Source: an uncultured Clostridia bacterium
GTDB lineage: Bacteria > Bacillota > Clostridia > Oscillospirales > Acutalibacteraceae
NCBI GenBank assembly: GCA_937912045.1
Contig: CALDPI010000213.1
Location: 1 to 6,071, forward strand
Length of the DNA: 6,071 nucleotides
Direction of reading: 5' to 3'
The notes beneath the pieces were generated by a model. It saw only the letters and a list, made by a program, of their open reading frames with translations, was not told the DNA's origin and made no database searches. The first letter of the stretch is position 1; the number at the start of each line of letters is the position of its first letter. Positions 1 through 5,005 of the stretch are shown in pieces. The translations under genes were made by a program, and so were the position numbers.

Positions 1-186
1 GGTTACCTTGTTTTCGCCGGCCTTCTTGTTGAAATTAACCTCGTCAACCTTGTTGATTTCACCCGTCTTGTCCGAAAGGGTGAGGTCTAAAAAGAAGTCC
101 CCCTTGGAAGAGGTTTTCTTGTCACAGGCTTTAATAAGGCAAAAAGCCTCAACCGTGCCTTTATTGTCAATCGGTGTAAAATTCAT
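1..186 (-). CDS. YhaM-like OB-fold nucleic-acid-binding protein, N-terminal fragment (runs off left edge)
   Basis: Sixty-two codons are visible, from ATG at 186 to the window edge with no stop. The N-terminus (residues 11-44) reads as the first strands of an OB fold: TVEAFCLIKACDKKTSSKGD followed by FFLDLTLSDKTGEIN. The pattern of a 'LIK' strand, 'K(T/V)(S/A)SKG', a 'DLTL.D.TG.IN' strand is what I know from the N-terminal OB domain of YhaM-type 3'-5' exoribonucleases, where an HD domain follows. The HD domain would lie outside the window, so the enzyme activity is inferred only. The start is supported by a strong Shine-Dalgarno, AGGAGG at 198-193, with a 6-nt spacer, and by a good promoter further upstream. 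After 'GEIN' the usual 'AK(L/I)WD' is not seen; instead there is a Lys/Asn-rich stretch (KVDEVNFNKKAGENK), so this could be another OB-fold family. It is divergent from the TPM-domain gene. Confidence 0.6.
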   Translation of the reverse strand, partial: MNFTPIDNKGTVEAFCLIKACDKKTSSKGDFFLDLTLSDKTGEINKVDEVNFNKKAGENKVT

Positions 187-215
187 ATCGCACCTCCTAA
201 TGATTATCTCATAAG

Positions 216-244
216 ATTATACTACAAAATTCAAACTTTCGCAA
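216..244 (-). promoter_or_regulatory. Sigma-A-type promoter for the OB-fold gene
   Basis: Read on the minus strand, a -35 box TTGCGA (244-239) and a perfect -10 box TATAAT (221-216) are separated by exactly 17 nt. The -10 box lies about 30 nt upstream of the ATG at 186, leaving a short leader that holds the AGGAGG ribosome binding site. Assignment is from sequence pattern only. Confidence 0.75.
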
Positions 245-253
245 CAACTGTGT

Positions 254-282
254 TTGACTTTGTAATATAATTATCGTATAAT
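254..282 (+). promoter_or_regulatory. Sigma-A-type promoter for the TPM-azlCD cluster
   Basis: TTGACT (254-259) and TATAAT (277-282) are separated by 17 nt, close to the sigma-A consensus. Transcription should start near 289, giving a leader of about 29 nt with a GGAG ribosome binding site at 307-310, 7 nt before the ATG at 318. It is back to back with the minus-strand promoter, the two -35 boxes being only 9 bp apart. No attenuator or riboswitch fits in the short leader. Confidence 0.8.
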
Positions 283-317
283 CATATCAAAATAAGTAAA
301 AACCTTGGAGAATACAG

Positions 318-1193
318 ATGAAAAGATTTGTTACCCTTGTTTTAATTTTAATATTTGCCCTTTCGGTGCCGCTCAATGCATCGGCACTTGCGGTGCCGTC
401 CGCTCCCACGACCGAGGCGGAGTTTTACGCCGCCGATTATGCAGGCGTGATGTCAGATGCCACCAAGGCAGCAATCGTGTCGGGCAACCAGACGCTTCGC
501 ACAGCCACAGGCGGTGAAATTGTTGTCATAACGGTTGATTCAACCGACGGACAGGAAACGTCCGACTACGCAAAAGAGCTTGGCAACCTTTGGGGTGTTG
601 GCTCTGCAGAGTATAATAACGGAATGGTAATGGTGCTCAGTATCGAGGACGACGATTATTACGTTGCACTCGGCACAGGACTCGAAAGCCTTGAAGACAA
701 GCTGCAGACCACGCTTGACACCTTTTTAGAGCCTGACTTTGCCGCAAAAAATTACGACGCAGGCATACTCAAATGTTTCAGCGCGCTTGTCACCCTTTTG
801 AACGAGTCGGGCATTGGCGGACCGCTTTCATATTATGCCGAAAGCGGTGACTACACCTTCACAGGCTACCGTCAGAACGCCGCAGGCGGAATGAGTGCCT
901 CGCTCAGCAAACCGTTTGTCATCTCGGCGGTTATATTCTTTGTGATAATGTTCTTGCTTGTCGTGCTCATAGCAACCTCAAGTATATGCCGTCCGTACGG
1001 CTACGGCGGTTTCCCGTTTATGCCGTTTTTGTTTTTTGGCACACCCTTTTACAGAAGACCGTTTTTCTTCCACCATCCGCACCATCACCACCATCATAAC
1101 CACCATAATCATTTCGGTGGATTTGGCGGCGGCAGAGGCGGCGGCTTCGGAGGTGGCGGTTCCTTTGGTGGCGGCGGCGCAGGCAGAAGATAA
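318..1193 (+). CDS. TPM-domain (YgcG-like) secreted/membrane-anchored protein with His-rich and Gly-rich tail
   Basis: This 291-residue protein starts with a signal peptide (residues 1-25; basic MKR, hydrophobic core, likely cleavage after ASALA). Residues about 36-163 match the TPM (TLP18.3/Psb32/MOLO-1) domain as I know it: an 'FYAADYAGVMSD' opening, GGEIVVITVDS, a 'YNNGMVMVLSIEDDDYYVALGTGLE' region, and an acidic 'LEPDFAAKNYDAGILK' helix. One membrane segment follows (about 200-223), then a Phe/Pro-rich stretch, a cluster of 11 His in 14 residues (252-265) and a Gly-rich end (267-291, FGGGRGGGFGGGG type). Signal peptide, TPM domain, membrane segment and Gly-rich tail is the usual YgcG-like arrangement, so the TPM domain should lie outside the membrane. 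The molecular function of bacterial members is not firmly established; roles in cell envelope or membrane-protein maintenance are inference. The start is supported by GGAG 7 nt upstream. Its stop is 2 nt before azlC, suggesting one operon. Confidence 0.85.
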   Translation: MKRFVTLVLILIFALSVPLNASALAVPSAPTTEAEFYAADYAGVMSDATKAAIVSGNQTLRTATGGEIVVITVDSTDGQETSDYAKELGNLWGVGSAEYNNGMVMVLSIEDDDYYVALGTGLESLEDKLQTTLDTFLEPDFAAKNYDAGILKCFSALVTLLNESGIGGPLSYYAESGDYTFTGYRQNAAGGMSASLSKPFVISAVIFFVIMFLLVVLIATSSICRPYGYGGFPFMPFLFFGTPFYRRPFFFHHPHHHHHHNHHNHFGGFGGGRGGGFGGGGSFGGGGAGRR

Positions 1194-1195
1194 CT

Positions 1196-1474
1196 ATGGC
1201 TAAAAAACTTGTAAAACGAGCATTTTTAAATACCCTGCCGGTAATGGCAGGGTATATTGTACTTGGAATGGGCTTTGGCATTATAATGCATTCAAAGGGG
1301 TACGGCATATTGTGGGCGCTTTTTATGAGTGTTTTTATATACGCAGGCGCAATGCAGTATCTCGCGGTGGATTTGCTCACGGGTGGCGCATCGCTCATAA
1401 CTGCGGCAATAACAACGCTTATGGTCAATGCGCGCCACCTGTTTTACGGCATTTCAATGGTGGATAAAATATAA
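1196..1474 (+). CDS. azlC: AzlC-family branched-chain amino acid exporter subunit, N-terminal part (cut short by frameshift)
   Basis: The 92 codons encode the first part of AzlC, the large subunit of the AzlCD exporter (azaleucine resistance in Bacillus; BrnFE, branched-chain amino acid and methionine export, in Corynebacterium). Visible family features are the N-terminal PVMAGYIVLGMGFGII segment (15-30), FIYAGAMQYLAVDLL (47-61) and NARHLFYGISMV (78-89), within three hydrophobic stretches. Reading stops at TAA 1472-1474, straight after GAT AAA ATA. The family sequence continues in the +1 frame from TAT at 1470, so this is less than half of a protein that would be about 226 residues. It starts 2 nt after the TPM gene and has only a weak ribosome binding site, so translational coupling is likely. 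On its own this fragment is unlikely to function. Confidence 0.8.
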   Translation: MAKKLVKRAFLNTLPVMAGYIVLGMGFGIIMHSKGYGILWALFMSVFIYAGAMQYLAVDLLTGGASLITAAITTLMVNARHLFYGISMVDKI

Positions 1475-1877
1475 GGGCACAGGCAAAATAAAGCCGTATC
1501 TGATTTTTGCCCTCACAGACGAAACCTATTCTCTCGTCTGCGGTGAGGAAGAAAAGGATAAAAAGTATTATCTTGTTGTGTCACTTTTTAACCATATATA
1601 TTGGATAACCGGCACACTTTTGGGCTCTGCACTGGGCGCACTCATAAGCTTTAATACAAAGGGCATAGATTTCGCTCTCACCGCACTGTTTTTAACCGTT
1701 TTGGTCGAGCAGTGGCAGAGCACAAAGGAGCACGCCTATGCCATTATAGGACTTGCCTCGTCGGTGCTTTGCCTTTTGCTGTTCGGCGCGGACAGGTTTC
1801 TCATTCCGTCAATGCTGCTCATAACACTTGCACTTACGGTCTATAAAAGGGTAAAGGCAGGTGGCGGCAATGAATAG
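1428..1877 (+). CDS. azlC: AzlC-family exporter subunit, C-terminal part (downstream of frameshift)
   Basis: This open frame carries the rest of AzlC. Homologous sequence begins at Tyr encoded at 1470 (residue 15 of the frame); residues 1-14 are an out-of-frame reading of the N-terminal part, so the ATG at 1428 is probably not a real start. Recognisable AzlC elements are YKGTGKIKPYLIFALTDETY (15-34), FNHIYWITGTLLGSALG (54-70) and GIDFALTALFLTVLVEQW (79-96), then two more hydrophobic segments ending in a basic tail. Joined to the upstream part by ignoring one A of the run at 1466-1469, the product would be about 226 residues, the normal AzlC length. I see no good ribosome binding site for independent translation of this half. 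It overlaps the azlD start by 8 nt, as in intact azlCD operons. Apart from the single shift, the frame is clean, so any inactivation is recent or the extra base is a sequence error. Confidence 0.8.
   Translation: MRATCFTAFQWWIKYKGTGKIKPYLIFALTDETYSLVCGEEEKDKKYYLVVSLFNHIYWITGTLLGSALGALISFNTKGIDFALTALFLTVLVEQWQSTKEHAYAIIGLASSVLCLLLFGADRFLIPSMLLITLALTVYKRVKAGGGNE
1466..1469 (+). other. Frameshift point in azlC (one extra A in an AAAA run)
   Basis: In the frame of the azlC start the sequence reads ATG GTG GAT AAA ATA TAA (stop). Removing one A gives GAT AAA TAT AAG GGC ACA GGC, which continues the AzlC family sequence without a gap (...SMVDK-YKGTGKIKPY...). The lesion is therefore equivalent to a single inserted A. 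It lacks the CUU-UGA-type slippery codon and strong internal Shine-Dalgarno of prfB-like programmed +1 frameshifting. Confidence 0.85.
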
Positions 1878-2193
1878 TACCCATTCGGCCCTTATGATAG
1901 CGGTAATCGCACTCATAACGGTGCTTTTAAGGGCGCTGCCCTTCGCCGTTTTCGGCAGCAAAAAAACACCGCCCTTTGTCACCTATCTCGGCAAAGCGCT
2001 GCCCTATGCAATTATGGGAATGCTGGTTATATATTGTTTGCGCTCTGTGGATTTTACCTCAGCCTCGCACGGCATACCCGAAATTATTGCCGCACTTGCG
2101 GTTGTTATATTACACATCTGGAAAAGGAAAACTCTTCTCAGCATAATAGGCGGCACCGTAATTTATATGTTGCTTGTGCAGCTTGTATTTTAA
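1870..2193 (+). CDS. azlD: AzlD-family branched-chain amino acid exporter small subunit
   Basis: This 107-residue membrane protein is the small partner of AzlC; together they export branched-chain amino acids or analogues. Family features are the N-terminal helix with LLRALPFAVFG (19-29), the core YLGKALPYAIMGMLVIYCL (39-57), HGIPE (67-71) and the C-terminal LLSIIGGTVIYMLLVQL (89-105). There are about four hydrophobic segments, and the length is normal for the family (around 100-110). A GTG at 1861 is in frame and would add three residues, but ATG 1870 is preferred: an AAGGCAGG ribosome binding site at 1854-1861 has its AGG 8 nt before it. The ATG overlaps the end of azlC by 8 nt, so translation of azlD is probably coupled to azlC. 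The upstream frameshift may lower its expression. A terminator hairpin begins directly after its stop. Confidence 0.88.
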   Translation: MNSTHSALMIAVIALITVLLRALPFAVFGSKKTPPFVTYLGKALPYAIMGMLVIYCLRSVDFTSASHGIPEIIAALAVVILHIWKRKTLLSIIGGTVIYMLLVQLVF

Positions 2194-2223
2194 AAAAACA
2201 GCGCCCCGTAGGGTGCTGTTTTT
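2194..2223. terminator. Bidirectional rho-independent terminator between azlD and ppa
   Basis: Arms AAAAACAGCGCCC (2194-2206) and GGGTGCTGTTTTT (2211-2223) pair fully, with one G-U, around a CGTA loop. T-tracts follow on both strands (TTTTTATTTTT rightward; the A-run at 2192-2198 read leftward). It starts right after the azlD stop and overlaps the ppa stop codon at 2222-2224, so it should end both converging transcripts. Confidence 0.9.
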
Positions 2224-2755
2224 ATTTTTGGAAAACCTCGTCATAGTGCGAAAGTGCATCTTTAATAACGTTTATTGCGGCCTCTCTGCCGTTGACCTCA
2301 CCTGCAACCGTTTCCTTATCCTCAAGTTCCTTATAAACCTTGAAGAAATGGCGCATTTCGTTAAAAACGTGCGGAGGCAGGTCGGCAATATCGCGGTATT
2401 TATTATACGTCGGGTCGGCAAAGGGAATGGCAATGATTTTTTCGTCGTTGCGTCCGCCGTCCAGCATTGATATATATCCAATGGGGTAACAGCGAACAAG
2501 TGTCAAAGGCTCCAGCGCCTGCGAGCAAAGCACAAGCACGTCAAGCGGGTCCTCGTCGTCACCGTACGAACGGGGAATAAAGCCATAGTTAGCGGGGTAG
2601 TGGGTGGAGGTGTAGAGAACGCGGTCAAGGATTATAAGTCCCGTTTCCTTGTCAAGCTCATACTTTTTCTTGCTGCCCTTCGGAATTTCAATAACGGCAA
2701 CAAAGTCTTCGGGGTTAATTCTCTTTTTATCAATGTCGTGCCAGATATTATTCAA
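2222..2755 (-). CDS. ppa: Inorganic pyrophosphatase, family I
   Basis: The soluble enzyme hydrolyses pyrophosphate to two phosphates and so drives tRNA charging and nucleic acid synthesis forward. Counting from the in-frame GTG at 2764, motifs comparable to E. coli PPase are: VIEIPKGSKKKYELDKETG (24-42; E26, K34, E36), R48, HYPANYGF (55-62), the metal-binding DEDPLDV (70-76; D70, D72, D75), D102, D107 and K109, and VYKELE (143-148). All catalytic positions I can align are present. Length (177-180) is typical. The start is chosen as TTG at 2755: the AAAAGGTGAT just upstream is a good extended Shine-Dalgarno 8 nt from TTG, homologs as I remember them begin at about '(M)NIWHDI', and the GTG at 2764 would lie inside that ribosome binding site. 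It lies downstream of the DUF975 gene on the same strand, with a hairpin between them, and I saw no clear promoter of its own. Confidence 0.93.
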   Translation of the reverse strand: MNNIWHDIDKKRINPEDFVAVIEIPKGSKKKYELDKETGLIILDRVLYTSTHYPANYGFIPRSYGDDEDPLDVLVLCSQALEPLTLVRCYPIGYISMLDGGRNDEKIIAIPFADPTYNKYRDIADLPPHVFNEMRHFFKVYKELEDKETVAGEVNGREAAINVIKDALSHYDEVFQK

Positions 2756-2759
2756 AAAA

Positions 2760-2769
2760 ATCACCTTTT
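2760..2769 (-). promoter_or_regulatory. Ribosome binding site deciding the ppa start
   Basis: On the minus strand AAAAGGTGAT (2769-2760) matches the GGTGAT end of the full anti-Shine-Dalgarno complement (AAGGAGGTGATC). It places the start at TTG 2755-2753 rather than at GTG 2764-2762, which is part of the site itself and has no ribosome binding site further upstream. Confidence 0.65.
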
Positions 2770-2781
2770 AGAAGTTGTTTA

Positions 2782-2809
2782 AGACCGAAGAGGGTTAACT
2801 CTTCGGTCT
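2782..2809 (-). terminator. Hairpin between the DUF975 gene and ppa, probable terminator
   Basis: A perfect 11-bp stem (2782-2792 with 2799-2809, AGACCGAAGAG and its complement) encloses a 6-nt loop. It lies 8 nt past the DUF975 stop codon. The following minus-strand sequence (TAAACAACTT) is a poor U-tract, so it may end transcription only partly, let some read through into ppa, or stabilise the 3' end of the upstream mRNA. Confidence 0.6.
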
Positions 2810-2817
2810 GCTTTAAT

Positions 2818-3435
2818 TTACTGTGCGGCCTCTTCTGTAACTGCAGGAGCCTTTATAGAATTGTAGAACTGTGCGTGTGCAGCCTGATGATAGGGTGCAA
2901 CCCAAAGTGTGCCTATTCCCAAGCAGAGCGAACCGACTATGTACCAGCCGATAAAGCTCAAATCAAGAATGAAGAGGTCCATTTTGTGTCCCTCCATCAG
3001 TGCCATACTTGCCTTAATGCACTGGTTGGCGTTAAGCTCGGGGTTATCCTGCTTGATGTAGTATGCCATCGAGTAGGAGTAGGACTTAATGATTCCGGGC
3101 ACAAAGAAAAGAAGTGACCACAGTGCTGTAAAGATTGAAACCAGAAGGCCGATAAGGAAGGAATCGCCAAAGCAATCCTGGAAACCGCAGAACATATCGG
3201 CAATGTTCATCTCGCAGTCCTCACGTGCCTGCTTTAAGAAAAGTCTTATAACACCGTAGGTAATCGGTCCCGATACCAGAATTGAAGCAAAAGCACCAAT
3301 ACCGGGAATTACCGAAAGAATGCCCATAATTGCACCAAAAATAGCAATAACTGCAAGTGCAATCATCCAGCGCTGTCCGAAAATGTTGTTTCCGAGTTGT
3401 GCCTTAGCACGTAATTTAATTTCTTGTCTTGTCAT
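2818..3435 (-). CDS. DUF975-family integral membrane protein
   Basis: The 205-residue protein matches the DUF975 family as I know it: an N-terminal 'R..K..AK..L' amphipathic stretch (MTRQEIKLRAKAQLGNN), then a central 'FVPGIIKSYSYSMAYYIKQD' region (111-130), 'NPELNANQCIKASMALMEGH' (131-150) and a C-terminal 'LFILDLSFIGWYIVGSL' (154-170) plus GIGTLWVAPYHQAAHAQFY (173-191). Hydrophobic segments lie at about 22-43, 46-66, 92-112 and 155-178, with a short charged loop holding two Cys (74, 83). Function is unknown; it should sit in the cytoplasmic membrane. ATG 3435 is supported by GGAGGGG with about 9 nt to the start. It sits 56 nt downstream of asnS on the same strand and could be read through from it or use a weak promoter of its own. 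The C-terminus is short, soluble and slightly acidic. Confidence 0.85.
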   Translation of the reverse strand: MTRQEIKLRAKAQLGNNIFGQRWMIALAVIAIFGAIMGILSVIPGIGAFASILVSGPITYGVIRLFLKQAREDCEMNIADMFCGFQDCFGDSFLIGLLVSIFTALWSLLFFVPGIIKSYSYSMAYYIKQDNPELNANQCIKASMALMEGHKMDLFILDLSFIGWYIVGSLCLGIGTLWVAPYHQAAHAQFYNSIKAPAVTEEAAQ

Positions 3436-3457
3436 GGTTTTACCCCTCCATATTGAT

Positions 3458-3486
3458 ATTTTATTTAAAACGGAATTCCGCTTAAA
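3458..3486 (-). promoter_or_regulatory. Possible weak promoter for the DUF975 gene
   Basis: On the minus strand TTTAAG (3486-3481) and TAAAAT (3463-3458) are 17 nt apart, the same geometry as the clear promoters in this window. The -35 box is poor. The spacer contains the perfect palindrome CGGAATTCCG (3471-3480). Confidence 0.25.
3468..3483 (-). terminator. Weak hairpin after asnS, possible terminator
   Basis: Read on the minus strand, AAGCGG and CCGTTT pair (one G-U) around an AATT loop, followed by TTAAATAAAA. It lies 8 nt past the asnS stop. The 6-bp stem is short, so it may be only a leaky terminator, or simply the CGGAATTCCG palindrome with another role. Confidence 0.35.
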
Positions 3487-3491
3487 TACGC

Positions 3492-4886
3492 TTAAAATTC
3501 TGCGCTGCCCGTCGTTCTCGGGAAGGGCAGAACGTCGCGGATGTTGCCAATGCCCGTCACGTACATAACGAGACGCTCAAAGCCGAGTCCGAAGCCGGCG
3601 TGGCGGCAGCTGCCGAAGCGGCGCAAATCCAAATACCAGCTGTACTGCTCTTCATCGAGACCAAGCTCACGAATGCGCTCTGTAAGCAAATCGAGTCGCT
3701 CCTCGCGCTGACTTCCGCCAATGATTTCGCCAATGCCGGGGACAAGCAAATCCATCGCGGCAACGGTCTTTCCGTCCTCATTAAGACGCATATAAAATGC
3801 CTTGATTTCCTTCGGATAATCGGTGACGAAAAGCGGTTTGCCGAATACCTGCTCGGTCAGATAACGCTCGTGCTCGGTCTGCAAATCGCAGCCCCAGAAA
3901 ACAGGGTAGGAGAATTCTTCCTTTGCTTCCTCTAAAAGACTGATAGCCTCTGTGTAGGTTACGCGTGCAAAGTCAGCCTCTGCAATGCTTGAAAGGCGCT
4001 CTGTGAGACCTTTGTCAAAATGCTGTTCAAAGAATGCGAGCTCGTTTTTGCAGTTTTCGAGCAGATACTTGAAAACAAACTTAAGCATATCCTCAGCGAG
4101 TGCCATATCGTCCGAAAGGTCGGCAAAGGCAATCTCGGGCTCAATCATCCAGAACTCTGCCGCGTGGCGAGTGGTGTATGAGCGCTCGGCGCGGAAGGTG
4201 GGGCCAAAGGTGTAAACCTTGCCAAAGGCGGTGGCCATACACTCAGCCTCCAGCTGACCCGAAACGGTGAGAGAGGTCTGCTTGCCGAAGAAATCCTCGG
4301 TGTAATCAACCTTGCCATCCTCGGTGAGGGGCAGATTGTTATAATCAAGTGTCGTAACGTGGAACATCTCGCCCGCGCCCTCGGCATCGCTGCCGGTTAT
4401 GAGCGGTGTGTGGGCATATACAAAGCCACGCTCGTTAAAGAATTTGTGAATTGCAAAGGCACAGGCCGAGCGCATACGATACGCCGCCAAAAACGTGTTT
4501 GTGCGCGGACGCAGATGCTGAATGGTTCGCAAGAATTCAAGCGAGTGACGCTTCTTCTGAAGCGGATATTCGGGCGACGATTCACCCTCAACCGTGGCCT
4601 CCTCTGCGTGCAGCTCAAAGGGCTGGCGCATCTCGGGCGTCAAAACAACAGTGCCCTTTACAATAACGGCAGCGCCGACGTTTTGTGACGTGATTTCTTT
4701 ATAATTAGGAAGCTTGCCCTCCTCCAAAATGACCTGAAGGCCCTTAAAGGAGCTTCCGTCATTCAGCTCAAGAAAGGCAATGCTCTTAGATACGCGTATT
4801 GTTCTTACCCATCCGCAGACGGTAACAGTTTTATCGGCGAAGCCTTGCATATCGCCGTAAAGCTTTACTATTTCGGTTTTTTCCAT
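3492..4886 (-). CDS. asnS: Asparaginyl-tRNA synthetase (class II)
   Basis: The cytoplasmic enzyme joins asparagine to tRNA-Asn using ATP, releasing AMP and PPi. The 464 residues are full length for bacterial AsnRS. Residues about 18-100 form the OB-fold anticodon-binding domain (VTVCGWVRTIRVSKSIAFLE, then SSFKGLQVIL and VIVKGTVV). The class II catalytic core follows: motif 1 around FFNERGFVYAHTPLITGSDA (149-168), the AsnRS-type GAGEMFHV (170-177), SLTVSGQLEAE (205-215), motif 2 FRAERSYTTRHAAEFWMIEP (231-250), and motif 3 GFGLGFERLVMYVTGIGNIR (431-450) ending DVLPFPRT. 'AAEFWMIEPE' and the 'PFPRT' ending favour AsnRS over AspRS. The start is supported by GAGGTG 7 nt upstream of ATG 4886. The leader is only about 15 nt, so there is no T-box riboswitch. 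No truncation or missing motif is seen. Confidence 0.97.
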   Translation of the reverse strand: MEKTEIVKLYGDMQGFADKTVTVCGWVRTIRVSKSIAFLELNDGSSFKGLQVILEEGKLPNYKEITSQNVGAAVIVKGTVVLTPEMRQPFELHAEEATVEGESSPEYPLQKKRHSLEFLRTIQHLRPRTNTFLAAYRMRSACAFAIHKFFNERGFVYAHTPLITGSDAEGAGEMFHVTTLDYNNLPLTEDGKVDYTEDFFGKQTSLTVSGQLEAECMATAFGKVYTFGPTFRAERSYTTRHAAEFWMIEPEIAFADLSDDMALAEDMLKFVFKYLLENCKNELAFFEQHFDKGLTERLSSIAEADFARVTYTEAISLLEEAKEEFSYPVFWGCDLQTEHERYLTEQVFGKPLFVTDYPKEIKAFYMRLNEDGKTVAAMDLLVPGIGEIIGGSQREERLDLLTERIRELGLDEEQYSWYLDLRRFGSCRHAGFGLGFERLVMYVTGIGNIRDVLPFPRTTGSAEF

Positions 4887-4907
4887 AAACTAACACCTCT
4901 TGCACAT

Positions 4908-4936
4908 ATTATAAAATAAAATATAATGTAAATCAA
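4908..4936 (-). promoter_or_regulatory. Sigma-A-type promoter for asnS
   Basis: On the minus strand TTGATT (4936-4931) and TATAAT (4913-4908) are 17 nt apart within very AT-rich DNA. The -10 box is about 21 nt upstream of the ATG at 4886, leaving a leader of roughly 15 nt. Confidence 0.75.
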
Positions 4937-4949
4937 GTGCAAATTAAGA

Positions 4950-4978
4950 TTGATATAAAACGGGTATTGTTGTATAAT
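4950..4978 (+). promoter_or_regulatory. Sigma-A-type promoter for the UvrD/PcrA-type helicase gene
   Basis: TTGATA (4950-4955) and TATAAT (4973-4978) are 17 nt apart. The -10 box lies 27 nt before the ATG at 5006, and a GGAG site (4995-4998) follows. The -35 box is 13 bp from the -35 box of the opposing asnS promoter. Confidence 0.78.
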
Positions 4979-5005
4979 TAGTCTATCTTGCAATGGAGAG
5001 AAAAT

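Noticed and set aside
1071..1112. CAC/CAT run that looks like an engineered His-tag or vector sequence
   Set aside because: It lies inside a natural TPM-domain protein, is broken by Pro and Asn codons, and is followed by the family's usual Gly-rich tail; no vector sequence surrounds it.
1018..1428. Minus-strand open frame of 136 codons opposite the TPM gene tail and azlC
   Set aside because: It is the antisense reading of the His/Gly-rich repeats and the azlC start, has no family resemblance, and the plus strand carries recognised genes with a promoter.
1466..1474. Programmed +1 frameshift signal in azlC
   Set aside because: GAT AAA ATA TAA lacks a known slippery codon before the stop, and no strong Shine-Dalgarno or stable hairpin was seen at the expected distance; kept only as a minor possibility.
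2034..2246. Plus-strand open frame overlapping azlD and the terminator
   Set aside because: It is an out-of-frame reading through azlD and a rho-independent terminator, with no family features.
3600..3935. Plus-strand open frame of 111 codons inside asnS
   Set aside because: It is antisense to a highly conserved AsnRS region, has no clear ribosome binding site or family match, and is explained by codon composition of asnS.
4359..4688. Plus-strand open frame of 109 codons inside asnS
   Set aside because: It is antisense to conserved AsnRS sequence and shows no signs of a real protein.
4887..4907. T-box riboswitch or attenuator for asnS
   Set aside because: The leader from the predicted promoter to the start is about 15 nt, far too short for a T-box; no long structured leader is present.
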